A DNA stretch of 64,000 nucleotides from an uncultured Aquimarina sp. (GTDB lineage Bacteria; Bacteroidota; Bacteroidia; Flavobacteriales; Flavobacteriaceae): the NCBI GenBank assembly GCA_947500545.1, contig CANMSO010000010.1, positions 1-64,000 of the forward strand. Reading direction: 5' to 3'. The translations under genes and the position numbers were made by a program. The notes under the pieces were generated by a model, which was not told the DNA's origin, ran no database searches, and was given only the letters and a program-made list of their open reading frames with translations. Each line of letters starts with the position of its first letter. The first letter of the stretch is position 1. Positions 35,413 to 44,022 of this stretch are shown one piece after another.

Positions 35413-35970
35413 ATGGGATTTAGAAAAAACATTTTTTTTTCATTTGTTGGGTTTATAGCATCATTACTGACTATATTTAATTTCTTACTTGCATTACCCT
35501 CAATATTTGAAGATTTAGAAATGGGATATTTGGTAAATATTACTCAAAAGAACTTTGCATTGAAACTTGGATTCATTTTAATTTTAGAGTTTGGAATTGG
35601 ATATGTCTTGTCCTATTTATTAGGAAAATCTCAAAAAATATCTAGTCATTTGCAAACTCATTCCGCTTCTATGTTTATTGTTTTAGTATCAGGATGGCTG
35701 ACATTATTTAATATTACCGAAATTCTTTATAGCCAGAAGGTTGAGTCAATAGCTCAACACTTTGGTATGCTTTTTTTTATTGTTCTGTCTTTTATTTTAC
35801 AAGCTTTTTTAATTTTTATTGGAGATTGGGGAGCAGATCCTTATTTGGTTTATTCCAAATCAAGTAATGGCAAGGCGGAAAGTAAATATGAATACGATTT
35901 GAAACTGTTTTGGATAATCATTTTAGGAATTTTGGAAATAATATTTTTTACGGTATACTGGATAAACTGA
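35413..35970 (+). CDS. Integral membrane protein
   Basis: The 185-aa product has about five hydrophobic segments (residues 8-28, 50-70, 82-105, 112-135 and 165-183). No family recognised. It lies 175 nt after the FRG gene, preceded by the TAAAGTTCAAT block. Possibly an accessory cassette gene. Confidence 0.6.
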   Translation: MGFRKNIFFSFVGFIASLLTIFNFLLALPSIFEDLEMGYLVNITQKNFALKLGFILILEFGIGYVLSYLLGKSQKISSHLQTHSASMFIVLVSGWLTLFNITEILYSQKVESIAQHFGMLFFIVLSFILQAFLIFIGDWGADPYLVYSKSSNGKAESKYEYDLKLFWIIILGILEIIFFTVYWIN

Positions 35971-36032
35971 TATTAACTTGATATCGGAACTATTTTCAGT
36001 GAGAAATGGTAAACTAAAAGTTCAATAAAACG

Positions 36033-36668
36033 ATGGAAAAATATCTAAACACAAATTACTTCTCTATTTTACTTATGTTATTTGTAATGCTATTCACTAA
36101 TTGTACTGGCGATAATATGAAATTGAATAACATTTACGTAATGAATAGAGAAAAAGCCAGTTTTTATGAGAAACCAATAATTGATTTTACAATAAAATAT
36201 CCTGACTCTATAATTGTTCATAAACTTGAAGATGGTAAGTCAGAAGGAAATTATATCATGTTCAAGTCCTTAAAAAAAGATGAAACTATGTCAATAGGAA
36301 GTCTGTACGGTGCTAATGACGATGATGTGTTAGATGATTTTAGGTTATCTTATTTCATAGATCAGGTTGAGCTAACATACAAGATGTATAACCTTGATAA
36401 TTTCAAAATAAATTTTAAAGGTAAAAAGGATTTTTTGGGAAAGGAATTGTATCAATTTGAATGCTCTTATGATTATAAGGATGAAAAAATGCAAAAATTA
36501 AAACATTGGTTAGAAAAAGTTGTATTTATCCCAAGTAAAAATGGTAATGGTATAATGTTGGCGCTTCAAGCAAATAATGAGCATCCAGATATAAAGCATT
36601 TTGAGAATCTAGGCAAAAAAGGTATTACCGGTAAAATCTGGAAGAGTTTTGAATTATTGGTAGAATAA
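36033..36668 (+). CDS. Putative lipoprotein
   Basis: The 211-aa product starts with a hydrophobic segment ending LFVMLFTNC (lipidation Cys24). The mature part is beta-rich with alternating charged segments (IIDFTIKYPDSIIVHKLEDG). No family recognised. It is preceded by the CTAAAAGTTCAATAAAA block and stands in the same cassette-like series. Confidence 0.6.
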   Translation: MEKYLNTNYFSILLMLFVMLFTNCTGDNMKLNNIYVMNREKASFYEKPIIDFTIKYPDSIIVHKLEDGKSEGNYIMFKSLKKDETMSIGSLYGANDDDVLDDFRLSYFIDQVELTYKMYNLDNFKINFKGKKDFLGKELYQFECSYDYKDEKMQKLKHWLEKVVFIPSKNGNGIMLALQANNEHPDIKHFENLGKKGITGKIWKSFELLVE

Positions 36669-36813
36669 AAATTCTTAGTACATAATCCCCTTTTTATTAA
36701 TAACTAAAGTTCAAAAAAACAATTATTTACCAACACAAATTCATGACTCTCCATAAATTTGCACCCTGCACTTATTATTAAGATATTTATCGTCATTAAA
36801 TCCCCACAAATCA

Positions 36814-37395
36814 ATGATAAACAATCTTAAAAATAAATACGATCTACAGTTACGATTTGCTACTAAAGAAGAAATAGAAGAACTTGCAATATTTCTTGCT
36901 AAAAAGAATTGGCGAGATAGCCTTAAACAAGTAAAAGCATCAAGATCAAAAACTGCTAAAATAGAAGCGGATAATTTTATCAATAAAGAAAGAATGATTA
37001 TTCTTGATTTAATTGGAGGTAAAGTACTGGTTCAAGATTATAAAAAATTTGATGTTTCAATTTTCGTTTATAATTATATCCAAGAATATGATAAGAACGC
37101 GATTACTTCACTAACATTCAGGGTGCTTAAAACTAAGAAAGGAATGGAGCTACTTGAGAATGAAGATATCCTTTTTAATTTGAAAGATCTAAAAAGAAGC
37201 GCTTATCATAAAAAGAAGGTAAAATCAGGTAGGCCCAGTAAACCCAAAGATGAATCAATACAAAAAACTATTGAGATTAAAAGGTATTTAGAAGCCAATC
37301 CAGATACTACAATGGATGATGTTTGCCATGCATTTGGTTTTTCTAAGACGACATTCTATAGAACAAATAGATGGTTAGAAGCCAGAAACATGTAG
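36814..37395 (+). CDS. HTH protein at the island edge
   Basis: The 193-aa product has an N-terminal alpha/beta domain (residues 1-125) and, after a basic stretch GRPSKPKDE (about 140-148), a C-terminal helix-turn-helix (ANPDTTMDDVCHAFGFSKTT) like those of resolvases and transposases. It could be a transcription factor or a recombination-related DNA-binding protein. It is the last gene before tRNA-Asn, preceded by a weaker TAAAGTTCAA block at 36703-36721. Confidence 0.6.
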   Translation: MINNLKNKYDLQLRFATKEEIEELAIFLAKKNWRDSLKQVKASRSKTAKIEADNFINKERMIILDLIGGKVLVQDYKKFDVSIFVYNYIQEYDKNAITSLTFRVLKTKKGMELLENEDILFNLKDLKRSAYHKKKVKSGRPSKPKDESIQKTIEIKRYLEANPDTTMDDVCHAFGFSKTTFYRTNRWLEARNM

Positions 37396-37556
37396 TTAAG
37401 TAGATATTTAATGTGAAATAAGTATCGAAAACACTATTTGATCTTAAAATGTATTAAGTATCCTAATGATAGACCGTATAAGATTGTATCAATTCGTATA
37501 AAACCGGCAAAAGCAAGCAAAAAGCAAGCAAAAAATGAAAAAAAGGGCCTAAAAAC

Positions 37557-37591
37557 AAAAAAGAGCTACGATTTTGTATCGTAACTCTTTG
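37557..37591 (-). terminator. Terminator of tRNA-Asn
   Basis: Minus-strand stem AAAGAGTTACGAT / ATCGTAGCTCTTT with loop ACAAA is followed by a T-run. It lies about 10 nt downstream of the tRNA. Confidence 0.8.
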
Positions 37592-37600
37592 AGTATTAAG

Positions 37601-37674
37601 CTCCCCCTCTTGGACTCGAACCAAGGACCCTCTGATTAACAGTCAGATGCTCTAACCAACTGAGCTAAGGAGGA
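37601..37674 (-). tRNA. tRNA-Asn (anticodon GTT)
   Basis: The minus strand folds into a full cloverleaf: acceptor TCCTCCT/AGGGGGA, D-arm AGCTCAGTTGGTTAGAGC, anticodon stem TCTGA/TCAGA with loop CTGTTAA, and T-arm GGTTCGAGTCC. The discriminator base is G and CCA is not encoded. tRNA genes are frequent island integration sites; the accessory genes lie immediately downstream. Confidence 0.95.
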
Positions 37675-37767
37675 ATTTATGCTTTGCAAATATAGAGTGT
37701 TTTTCTCTTTTGCGAGTGCAAATATATACTATTTTTTAGTTCTCAAAAAGATTTTTTTAATTTTTTA

Positions 37768-39090
37768 TTATTTCCCAACTATTGCGCGATAGATGTCATT
37801 TCCATTTGCAAATAATAATAGGGTTATAAGAATAATAAAACCAACAAGTTGCGCATACTCCATAAACTTATCATTTGGTTTTTTTCCTGCAATAATTTCA
37901 TAAAGTAAAAACATAACATGACCCCCATCTAATGCCGGAATAGGTAAAATATTCATAAAGGCTAAGATGATAGAGATAAAAGCCGTGGTACCCCAAAAAG
38001 CTTTCCAATCCCAGGCATCTGGAAAAAGATTTCCAATAGCACCAAATCCTCCAACCTGGCTAGCTCCCTCTATAGTAAAAACATATTTAAACTGCGCAAC
38101 ATAATCATGTAGTGTCCAGTATCCGAACTCAAAACCTTTTGAGATACTTTCTCCAAATGAGTAGTCTTTATGCTGAACGGTATAATCTGCTTTAGGGTAT
38201 ACCCCAATAATTCCATCTTCACCAGGAGTTATGGCTATAGTATTAACTTGTCCGTTTCTTTCATAGGTAAGTTGGATGGCAGAATTACTAGAGTCAGCCG
38301 CTTTCAGATTCATGAAATCATTCCAGTATTTAATTTCTTGGCCATTATATTTCATGAATTTGTCTCCCTCTTGTAGGCCAGCTTTTTCAGCCGGAGAATC
38401 ACTTTCTATAGAGCCTAACACCGGGGTAATGATTGGTGAAAAAGGTCTTCTTATCCCATTTTCGAACATAAATGTTCCAATATCTTCAGGTAAAGAAATA
38501 GTTTCTTTTTGTCCGTTTTGATGCAAAACACTAATAGTTTTTACATCTCGCATAAATAGATGGTGATTGATATCTATTACATCTTCAAGCTCATCTCCGT
38601 TTAACGCTATAATTCGATCGCCATCTTCAAATCCATATTGTTTAAAAGACGCATCAATAGCAAATCCTTTTGGCATATCATCGATACCTACATGATCTGT
38701 TCCCCATGTAAAAATAATAGCCATATAGATCAAAAACCCAAGAATAATATTTACTGTAACCCCTCCTAGCATGATAATCAATCGTTGCCACGCCGGTTTT
38801 GATCTAAACTCCCATGGTTGCGGTGGCCCTGCCATTTGTTCCTTGTCCATGCTTTCATCAATCATTCCAGCGATTTTAACATAACCACCAAGCGGCAACC
38901 ATCCTATGCCATAAACCGTTTCTCCGATCTTTTTCTTGAACAAAGAAAATTTGACATCAAAAAACAGATAGAATTTCTCTACACGAGTTTTAAATAACTT
39001 GGCAGGTATAAAATGTCCTAACTCGTGTAAAACGATTAGGATCGATAAACTTAATAGTAGCTGTATAGCTTTTACAAAAAATGGACTCAT
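37768..39090 (-). CDS. rseP: RseP-type site-2 zinc metalloprotease
   Basis: The 440-aa M50 intramembrane protease has HELGH at residues 22-26 in the first membrane segment, PDZ-like domains in the middle (two GLQEGDKFMKYNGQ-like segments), and a C-terminal catalytic motif NILPIPALDGGHVMFL. It cleaves membrane-anchored anti-sigma factors and signal peptides. Length matches the family. It is on the minus strand and divergent from the SCO gene. Confidence 0.93.
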   Translation of the reverse strand: MSPFFVKAIQLLLSLSILIVLHELGHFIPAKLFKTRVEKFYLFFDVKFSLFKKKIGETVYGIGWLPLGGYVKIAGMIDESMDKEQMAGPPQPWEFRSKPAWQRLIIMLGGVTVNIILGFLIYMAIIFTWGTDHVGIDDMPKGFAIDASFKQYGFEDGDRIIALNGDELEDVIDINHHLFMRDVKTISVLHQNGQKETISLPEDIGTFMFENGIRRPFSPIITPVLGSIESDSPAEKAGLQEGDKFMKYNGQEIKYWNDFMNLKAADSSNSAIQLTYERNGQVNTIAITPGEDGIIGVYPKADYTVQHKDYSFGESISKGFEFGYWTLHDYVAQFKYVFTIEGASQVGGFGAIGNLFPDAWDWKAFWGTTAFISIILAFMNILPIPALDGGHVMFLLYEIIAGKKPNDKFMEYAQLVGFIILITLLLFANGNDIYRAIVGK

Positions 39091-39220
39091 TCGGTCTTAT
39101 TCAAAATTAAATCACGCAAAAGTAACCTTTTAGAAGAGCATATAAAAATATCCATAAGCGATATCATGATATTTAGTATATTTTTAAGGTAAACAAAGCT
39201 TCTATAAGCGATAAACCTTG

Positions 39221-39228
39221 TAATTTTG
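39221..39228 (+). promoter_or_regulatory. -7 promoter box of the SCO gene
   Basis: TAATTTTG matches TAnnTTTG, 18 nt before the ATG at 39247. Confidence 0.5.
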
Positions 39229-39246
39229 CATGCACAAAAATGAGCT

Positions 39247-39918
39247 ATGCTACAGTTTTTTTCAAAATATAAATTTTTCGGGATAGTATTGTTTGTACTC
39301 TCGGCAATTATAATTTCTATTATATACGCTATTCTTAAGCCCAAAAAAATATTACCTGTTTATGAACCTGAAATGGTAAATATCGAGTTGGTAGATAGCA
39401 CGGTTCAGTACATTCGTAAATATCATAAAATTGCAGATTTCAAATTAATAAATCAGAATGGAGAAGTGATTACCCAAGAAAACTATAAGGACAAAATCTA
39501 TGTCGCTGATTTTTTCTTTACTACTTGTCAGACCATTTGTCCTATTATGACAGGTCATATGAAAGAGATTCAGGAACGGTTAAAGGATGATCATGATGTT
39601 TTATTGCTTTCGCATAGTGTAACTCCAAAAATAGATAGTGTTGCAAGGTTAAAAAAATATGCAATAGAAAAAGGTGTTGATGATGCCAAATGGAATTTGG
39701 TCACCGGTGATAAAAAACAAATCTATGATTTAGCCAGAAAATCATACTTGGCAGCAAAATCTGATGGTGATGGAGGCCCTTATGATATGGTGCATACAGA
39801 GAATTTTGTGCTGGTTGACAAGAAAAAGCAGATACGAGGGTTTTATGATGGAACAAATCCAGAGGATATTGATAAGTTGATAGAAGATATTGCTATTTTA
39901 AAGAAAGGTAACAAGTAA
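39247..39918 (+). CDS. SCO1/SenC family copper chaperone
   Basis: The 223-aa protein has an N-terminal membrane anchor (about 10-30) and a thioredoxin fold with C-x3-C (Cys94-Cys98, FFTTCQTICPIM) and the third copper ligand His183 (MVHTENFVLVD). SCO proteins deliver copper to the CuA centre of cytochrome oxidase. It is likely periplasmic-facing. FeoA follows 96 nt later but has its own promoter box. Confidence 0.92.
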   Translation: MLQFFSKYKFFGIVLFVLSAIIISIIYAILKPKKILPVYEPEMVNIELVDSTVQYIRKYHKIADFKLINQNGEVITQENYKDKIYVADFFFTTCQTICPIMTGHMKEIQERLKDDHDVLLLSHSVTPKIDSVARLKKYAIEKGVDDAKWNLVTGDKKQIYDLARKSYLAAKSDGDGGPYDMVHTENFVLVDKKKQIRGFYDGTNPEDIDKLIEDIAILKKGNK

Positions 39919-39977
39919 GAATTATGTCTCCGGCTATTTATATTGTGGTTTGGCTTTCTCAATACAATTTTTTCCGT

Positions 39978-39985
39978 TACTTTTG
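39978..39985 (+). promoter_or_regulatory. -7 promoter box of feoA
   Basis: TACTTTTG matches TAnnTTTG and lies downstream of a possible early TTG start at 39943, so translation must begin after it. Confidence 0.55.
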
Positions 39986-40014
39986 TCTTGTTTAAAATTA
40001 ATCTAAATAAACAC

Positions 40015-40242
40015 TTGAAGACTACAATAGCGAATCTTAAAAGAGGTCAACGAGCATTAATCAAGGAAATTACCTCAGATATAATTCCTCTTAAATTACT
40101 AGAAATGGGTTGTTTGCCAGGAAATGAAGTTGAATTATTACAAACGGCTCCATTTCAATGCCCGATTTATCTTAATGTGAATGGTAGTCATCTTGCGATC
40201 CGTAAAGAAGTTGCAGCTCAGATAGAAGTTCAAATTATTTAA
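40015..40242 (+). CDS. feoA: FeoA ferrous-iron transport accessory protein
   Basis: From the TTG at 40015 (MKTTIANLKRGQRALIKEI) the product is 75 aa, the normal FeoA size, with the SH3-like core PLKLLEMGCLPGNEVELLQ. An upstream TTG would make a 99-aa version but lies before the promoter box at 39978-39985. It overlaps nothing and precedes feoB by 13 nt. FeoA is needed for FeoB activity in Fe(II) uptake. Confidence 0.88.
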   Translation: MKTTIANLKRGQRALIKEITSDIIPLKLLEMGCLPGNEVELLQTAPFQCPIYLNVNGSHLAIRKEVAAQIEVQII

Positions 40243-40255
40243 CAGCAGTTACTTT

Positions 40256-42352
40256 ATGGCCAAGCAGATCAAAGTTTCACTAATAGGAAACCCTAATACA
40301 GGAAAAACATCTGTTTTTAATTTACTTACCGGTCTTAATCAACAAGTCGGTAATTATCCTGGGATCACAGTAGAGAAAAAAGAGGGGATATGTAAATTAT
40401 CTCGTGGCGTAAAAGCGCATATATTAGATCTACCTGGGACGTATAGTCTTAATGCCTCTTCACTAGATGAAAATGTAGTAATCGAATTATTGCTTAATAA
40501 AAAAGATAAGGATTTTCCTGATGTTGCTGTAGTGGTTAGTGATGTAGAAAACCTGAAGAGGAACCTACTTCTTTTTACGCAAATCAAAGATTTAGAAATT
40601 CCTACGATTTTGGTGATCAATATGGCGGATCGTATGACCCGAAAAGGAATTACGTTAGATATACCCGTGTTAGAAAAGGAATTAAATACTAAAATAGCTT
40701 TAGTTAGTGCTCGTAAAAATGAAGGGATTGCCGAGCTTAAAAAATTAATTGAATCCCATGCATTACTGCCGAAAACAGCTTGTTTAAATGCATTATCCTT
40801 TGCGCCAGACTATTTTGACAGGTTACAAAAAGCATTTCCAAATCAATCATTGTATAAGCTCTGGTTAGTAATTACTCAAGATGTAAATTTCAGGAAATTT
40901 GACAAGCAGGATATGTCTGTGGTTCCTGATTTTAAGATTAAGTCTGAAAGTGAACTTAAACGACTTCAGCAAAAAGAAACTATTAAGCGCTATCAGTTTA
41001 TTAATGACGTGCTTAAACGAGGTTTAATAATAGATGAAAAAGCGGCAACAGGATTAAGAGAGAGATTAGATAGAGTACTTACTCATAAATTTTGGGGATA
41101 TTTCATTTTCTTTAGCATCCTGTTATTGATATTTCAGGCAATTTATGATTGGTCATCTTACCCTATGGATCTAATTGATGAAGGGTTTGCCTGGTTAAGC
41201 GAGGCGACAAAATCAACCTTGCCTTCGGGACCTTTTGTAAATCTTATTACAGAAGGTATTATCCCTGGATTGGGAGGGATTGTAATTTTTATCCCTCAAA
41301 TTGCTTTTTTATTCCTTTTTATCTCGATTCTCGAGGAGAGCGGTTATATGAGTAGAGTTGTTTTTCTTATGGATCGTGTGATGCGACGATTTGGATTGAG
41401 CGGTAAAAGTGTAGTGCCATTGGTTTCTGGAACCGCATGTGCGATTCCGGCTGTAATGGCTACTCGTAATATCGAAAATTGGAAAGAACGATTGATTACA
41501 ATTTTGGTGGTCCCTTTTACTACATGTTCTGCAAGACTACCTGTATACCTTATTATTATTTCTTTGGTTATTCCCGATGAAAAGGTAGGGTGGTTATTTA
41601 GTTATCAAAGCCTTACATTAATGTTTTTATATTTTCTTGGCTTTGCTGCTGCCGTAGGGTCGGCATGGATACTTAATAAAATATTAAAAATCAAAAGCAA
41701 ATCTTATTTTGTAATTGAAATGCCCGGGTATAAGGTTCCGCTATTTAAAAATGTTGCGATTAATGTGGTCGAAAAAACAAAGGCCTTCGTTTTTGGAGCA
41801 GGTAAAATAATCTTGGCCATTTCAATCATTTTATGGGTGTTTGCCAGTTTTGGGCCCAATGAAAATTTTGATAATGCAGAGGAGATTGTAACTCAAAAGT
41901 ACACCGAACTTTCACCAGAAGAACTAGATAATAAAATTGCTTCTTATAAACTAGAACATTCCTTTATTGGGTATGCCGGAAAAGCAATTGAGCCTATTGT
42001 AGCACCACTGGGTTATGATTGGAAAATAGGGATAGGAATCATTAGTTCATTTGCCGCCAGAGAAGTTTTTGTAGGTACGTTGGCCACAATTTATAGTGTA
42101 GGCAGTGATGAAGAAGAAACTATAAAAAACAGAATGGCAGCAGAGGTTAATCCTGTTACTGGTGGTCCATTGTTTAATTTTGCTAGTGGGATATCACTAT
42201 TATTGTTTTATGCTTTTGCCATGCAATGCATGAGTACCTTAGCAATCGTAAAAAGAGAGACCAATAGCTGGAAATGGCCAATGGCCCAATTGATATTTAT
42301 GAGTGCTTTGGCGTATAGTATTGCGCTTGTAGTATATCAAATTTTAAAGTAA
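40256..42352 (+). CDS. feoB: FeoB ferrous-iron transporter
   Basis: The 698-aa protein has an N-terminal G domain (G1 GNPNTGKTS at 11-19, G3 DLPGTYSL, G4 INMAD) and a C-terminal membrane core with two Gate motifs (LVSGTACAIPAVMATR and FPFTTCSARLPVY-like). It imports Fe(II). Its partner FeoA is immediately upstream and a small Cys-rich membrane protein downstream. Length is typical for Bacteroidota. Confidence 0.95.
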   Translation: MAKQIKVSLIGNPNTGKTSVFNLLTGLNQQVGNYPGITVEKKEGICKLSRGVKAHILDLPGTYSLNASSLDENVVIELLLNKKDKDFPDVAVVVSDVENLKRNLLLFTQIKDLEIPTILVINMADRMTRKGITLDIPVLEKELNTKIALVSARKNEGIAELKKLIESHALLPKTACLNALSFAPDYFDRLQKAFPNQSLYKLWLVITQDVNFRKFDKQDMSVVPDFKIKSESELKRLQQKETIKRYQFINDVLKRGLIIDEKAATGLRERLDRVLTHKFWGYFIFFSILLLIFQAIYDWSSYPMDLIDEGFAWLSEATKSTLPSGPFVNLITEGIIPGLGGIVIFIPQIAFLFLFISILEESGYMSRVVFLMDRVMRRFGLSGKSVVPLVSGTACAIPAVMATRNIENWKERLITILVVPFTTCSARLPVYLIIISLVIPDEKVGWLFSYQSLTLMFLYFLGFAAAVGSAWILNKILKIKSKSYFVIEMPGYKVPLFKNVAINVVEKTKAFVFGAGKIILAISIILWVFASFGPNENFDNAEEIVTQKYTELSPEELDNKIASYKLEHSFIGYAGKAIEPIVAPLGYDWKIGIGIISSFAAREVFVGTLATIYSVGSDEEETIKNRMAAEVNPVTGGPLFNFASGISLLLFYAFAMQCMSTLAIVKRETNSWKWPMAQLIFMSALAYSIALVVYQILK

Positions 42353-42368
42353 TAAATTTAAGTTTTCG

Positions 42369-42376
42369 TACCTTTG
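42369..42376 (+). promoter_or_regulatory. -7 promoter box after feoB
   Basis: TACCTTTG matches TAnnTTTG, 15 nt before the ATG of the small FeoB-associated gene. Confidence 0.45.
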
Positions 42377-42391
42377 TGCGACACAATTGTT

Positions 42392-42547
42392 ATGAACGAT
42401 ATAATTCAAAACATATTAGTATTCCTTGTTTTTGCTTATGCAATTGGATTTATTGTTAGAAAATTCTTTTGGAAGCCTTCATTATCTAATTCGAAGAAGA
42501 AGTCATCAAATTCTTCTTGTGGTACTTCAGATTGTGGATGTCATTAG
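42392..42547 (+). CDS. FeoB-associated Cys-rich membrane protein
   Basis: A 51-aa product read directly from sequence has one membrane segment (about 8-26, ILVFLVFAYAIGFIV) and a Lys/Ser-rich tail ending SSCGTSDCGCH with three Cys and a His, a likely metal-binding end. Small FeoB-associated Cys-rich membrane proteins are a known family beside feoB. Its stop overlaps the convergent EamA gene by 4 nt. Confidence 0.82.
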   Translation: MNDIIQNILVFLVFAYAIGFIVRKFFWKPSLSNSKKKSSNSSCGTSDCGCH

Positions 42548-43470
42548 GGCTTAGATCTTTTAAGCCATGATAATGGACTACTACTGATCAAATACACCCC
42601 AATAAAAATCAAAACACAACAAAGAAGTTTGGAAAATGTTATATCACCTTTGTATTGACTATTTATAATGAGATATGATACTACAGCAACTAGAATCATT
42701 GCAACGGCTGGTTGTACATAAATATAACTACTAGAAACAGTGGGTTTAACATGTTGTAATGCAAACATATTTAGTAAATAGGCTAAGAAAGTGGGCCCCA
42801 GCACTACATAAAATAAAGAAACCCAATTTGATGTTGCAAAAGATTGAAAGTCGGTATGAATCAATTTCTCGATACAAAACGGAAACATAAATATAAACCC
42901 AAACAAGAAAGTCCAAATTATGACAGTTATGGGTTTGTATTTAGACATTAGAGGCTTTACAATAACTAGATAGAATGCAAAAGCCAAGGCATTGATACAA
43001 ACAAAAATATTTCCTAATAAAGAACCAGTTCCCAAACCAGAGTTTCCTAAATAAATTAATAAAACGGCTCCTGCGCCACCAATAGATACACCAAAAATAC
43101 GTTGTAATGTTAGGGGCTCTTTCAGCAAAAAATAGCTAATAATTACCGTAAAAATAGGCATGGCAGTCACTATAATGGCTGCGTCAACTGGAGATGTTAA
43201 ACTAAGTCCGTTCATAGAAAAAAATTGATTTGTAGCAACTCCTATACAGCCACATAATGCCAAACGAGGGATATCTTTTCTGTCAACTTTTTCCTTGATA
43301 AAAGACTTTAAAATTAGAAATAAAATACCCGCTCCGCCTATGCGTAAAAAAACTAAGGCTGAAGGGTCAATTTTATGAGGCATCAATCCTTTGGCAACAA
43401 GATAATTTGCCCCATAAATAATATTTACGCTCAATAAAGCCAGATGAGCTTTTGCCTTATTAGAAATCAT
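42544..43470 (-). CDS. EamA/DMT-family transporter
   Basis: The 308-aa protein has about ten membrane segments in two EamA halves (GVATNQFFSMNGLSLTSPVDAAI, then a second half ending SSPLSWLKRSKP). Members export metabolites or amino acids; the substrate cannot be read. It is convergent with the small Feo gene and transcribed away from the carotenoid operon. Confidence 0.88.
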   Translation of the reverse strand: MISNKAKAHLALLSVNIIYGANYLVAKGLMPHKIDPSALVFLRIGGAGILFLILKSFIKEKVDRKDIPRLALCGCIGVATNQFFSMNGLSLTSPVDAAIIVTAMPIFTVIISYFLLKEPLTLQRIFGVSIGGAGAVLLIYLGNSGLGTGSLLGNIFVCINALAFAFYLVIVKPLMSKYKPITVIIWTFLFGFIFMFPFCIEKLIHTDFQSFATSNWVSLFYVVLGPTFLAYLLNMFALQHVKPTVSSSYIYVQPAVAMILVAVVSYLIINSQYKGDITFSKLLCCVLIFIGVYLISSSPLSWLKRSKP

Positions 43471-43504
43471 AAGAAGAAGAAAGGAAAAGCAAATTGATTC
43501 ATAT

Positions 43505-43921
43505 TTATTTGATAAGTAATTCTAAATAATATTCAGAAGGATGTATAGGTTTTTCTGAAGAAGGATAGGGACTTACAGTATATGCATAAATTGTTTTTTT
43601 ATCAGTAACCAGTAACTCTTTCATATTATCCGGATTAATAGTTTTGGAGCTAAAAACAAGCTCTTTTTCCTCTGTCACTTTACCATCTTGATAAAAACCA
43701 ACAATTATTTTTACTTCTCCTTCCCAAATACATGTTACTCCCTTGGGGCATCTAGAGTCGTCTATTACACTAACGAACTTGATACCTTTAGAATTAAAAT
43801 CTTTCATCTTTCCAACCTTAAGTCTCGAAACAATTTTTGGAGGATCAACATGAGTAGAATCCTGTGCAGTAATCAAAACAAATGGAGTAAAAAACAAGAG
43901 TAAAATTAGGATTTGCTTCAT
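43505..43921 (-). CDS. Secreted protein with SRCPKGVTCIWEGE motif
   Basis: The 138-aa product has a signal peptide (MKQILILLLFFTPFVLITAQ) and the motif DDSRCPKGVTCIWEGEVKI around residue 55-75, with a C-P-x3-C pair and a WEGE strand recurrent in Bacteroidota secreted proteins of unknown role. It lies 35 nt upstream of the EamA gene on the same strand. Confidence 0.7.
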   Translation of the reverse strand: MKQILILLLFFTPFVLITAQDSTHVDPPKIVSRLKVGKMKDFNSKGIKFVSVIDDSRCPKGVTCIWEGEVKIIVGFYQDGKVTEEKELVFSSKTINPDNMKELLVTDKKTIYAYTVSPYPSSEKPIHPSEYYLELLIK

Positions 43922-44022
43922 ATTAGGTTTAACAGAAGTTAAAGATATATAAAAAACAAGTTTAAATAATCTAAAGTTCCTTCATATTCATCAATTTTGG
44001 AATAGTTCATTCTAAGGATACT

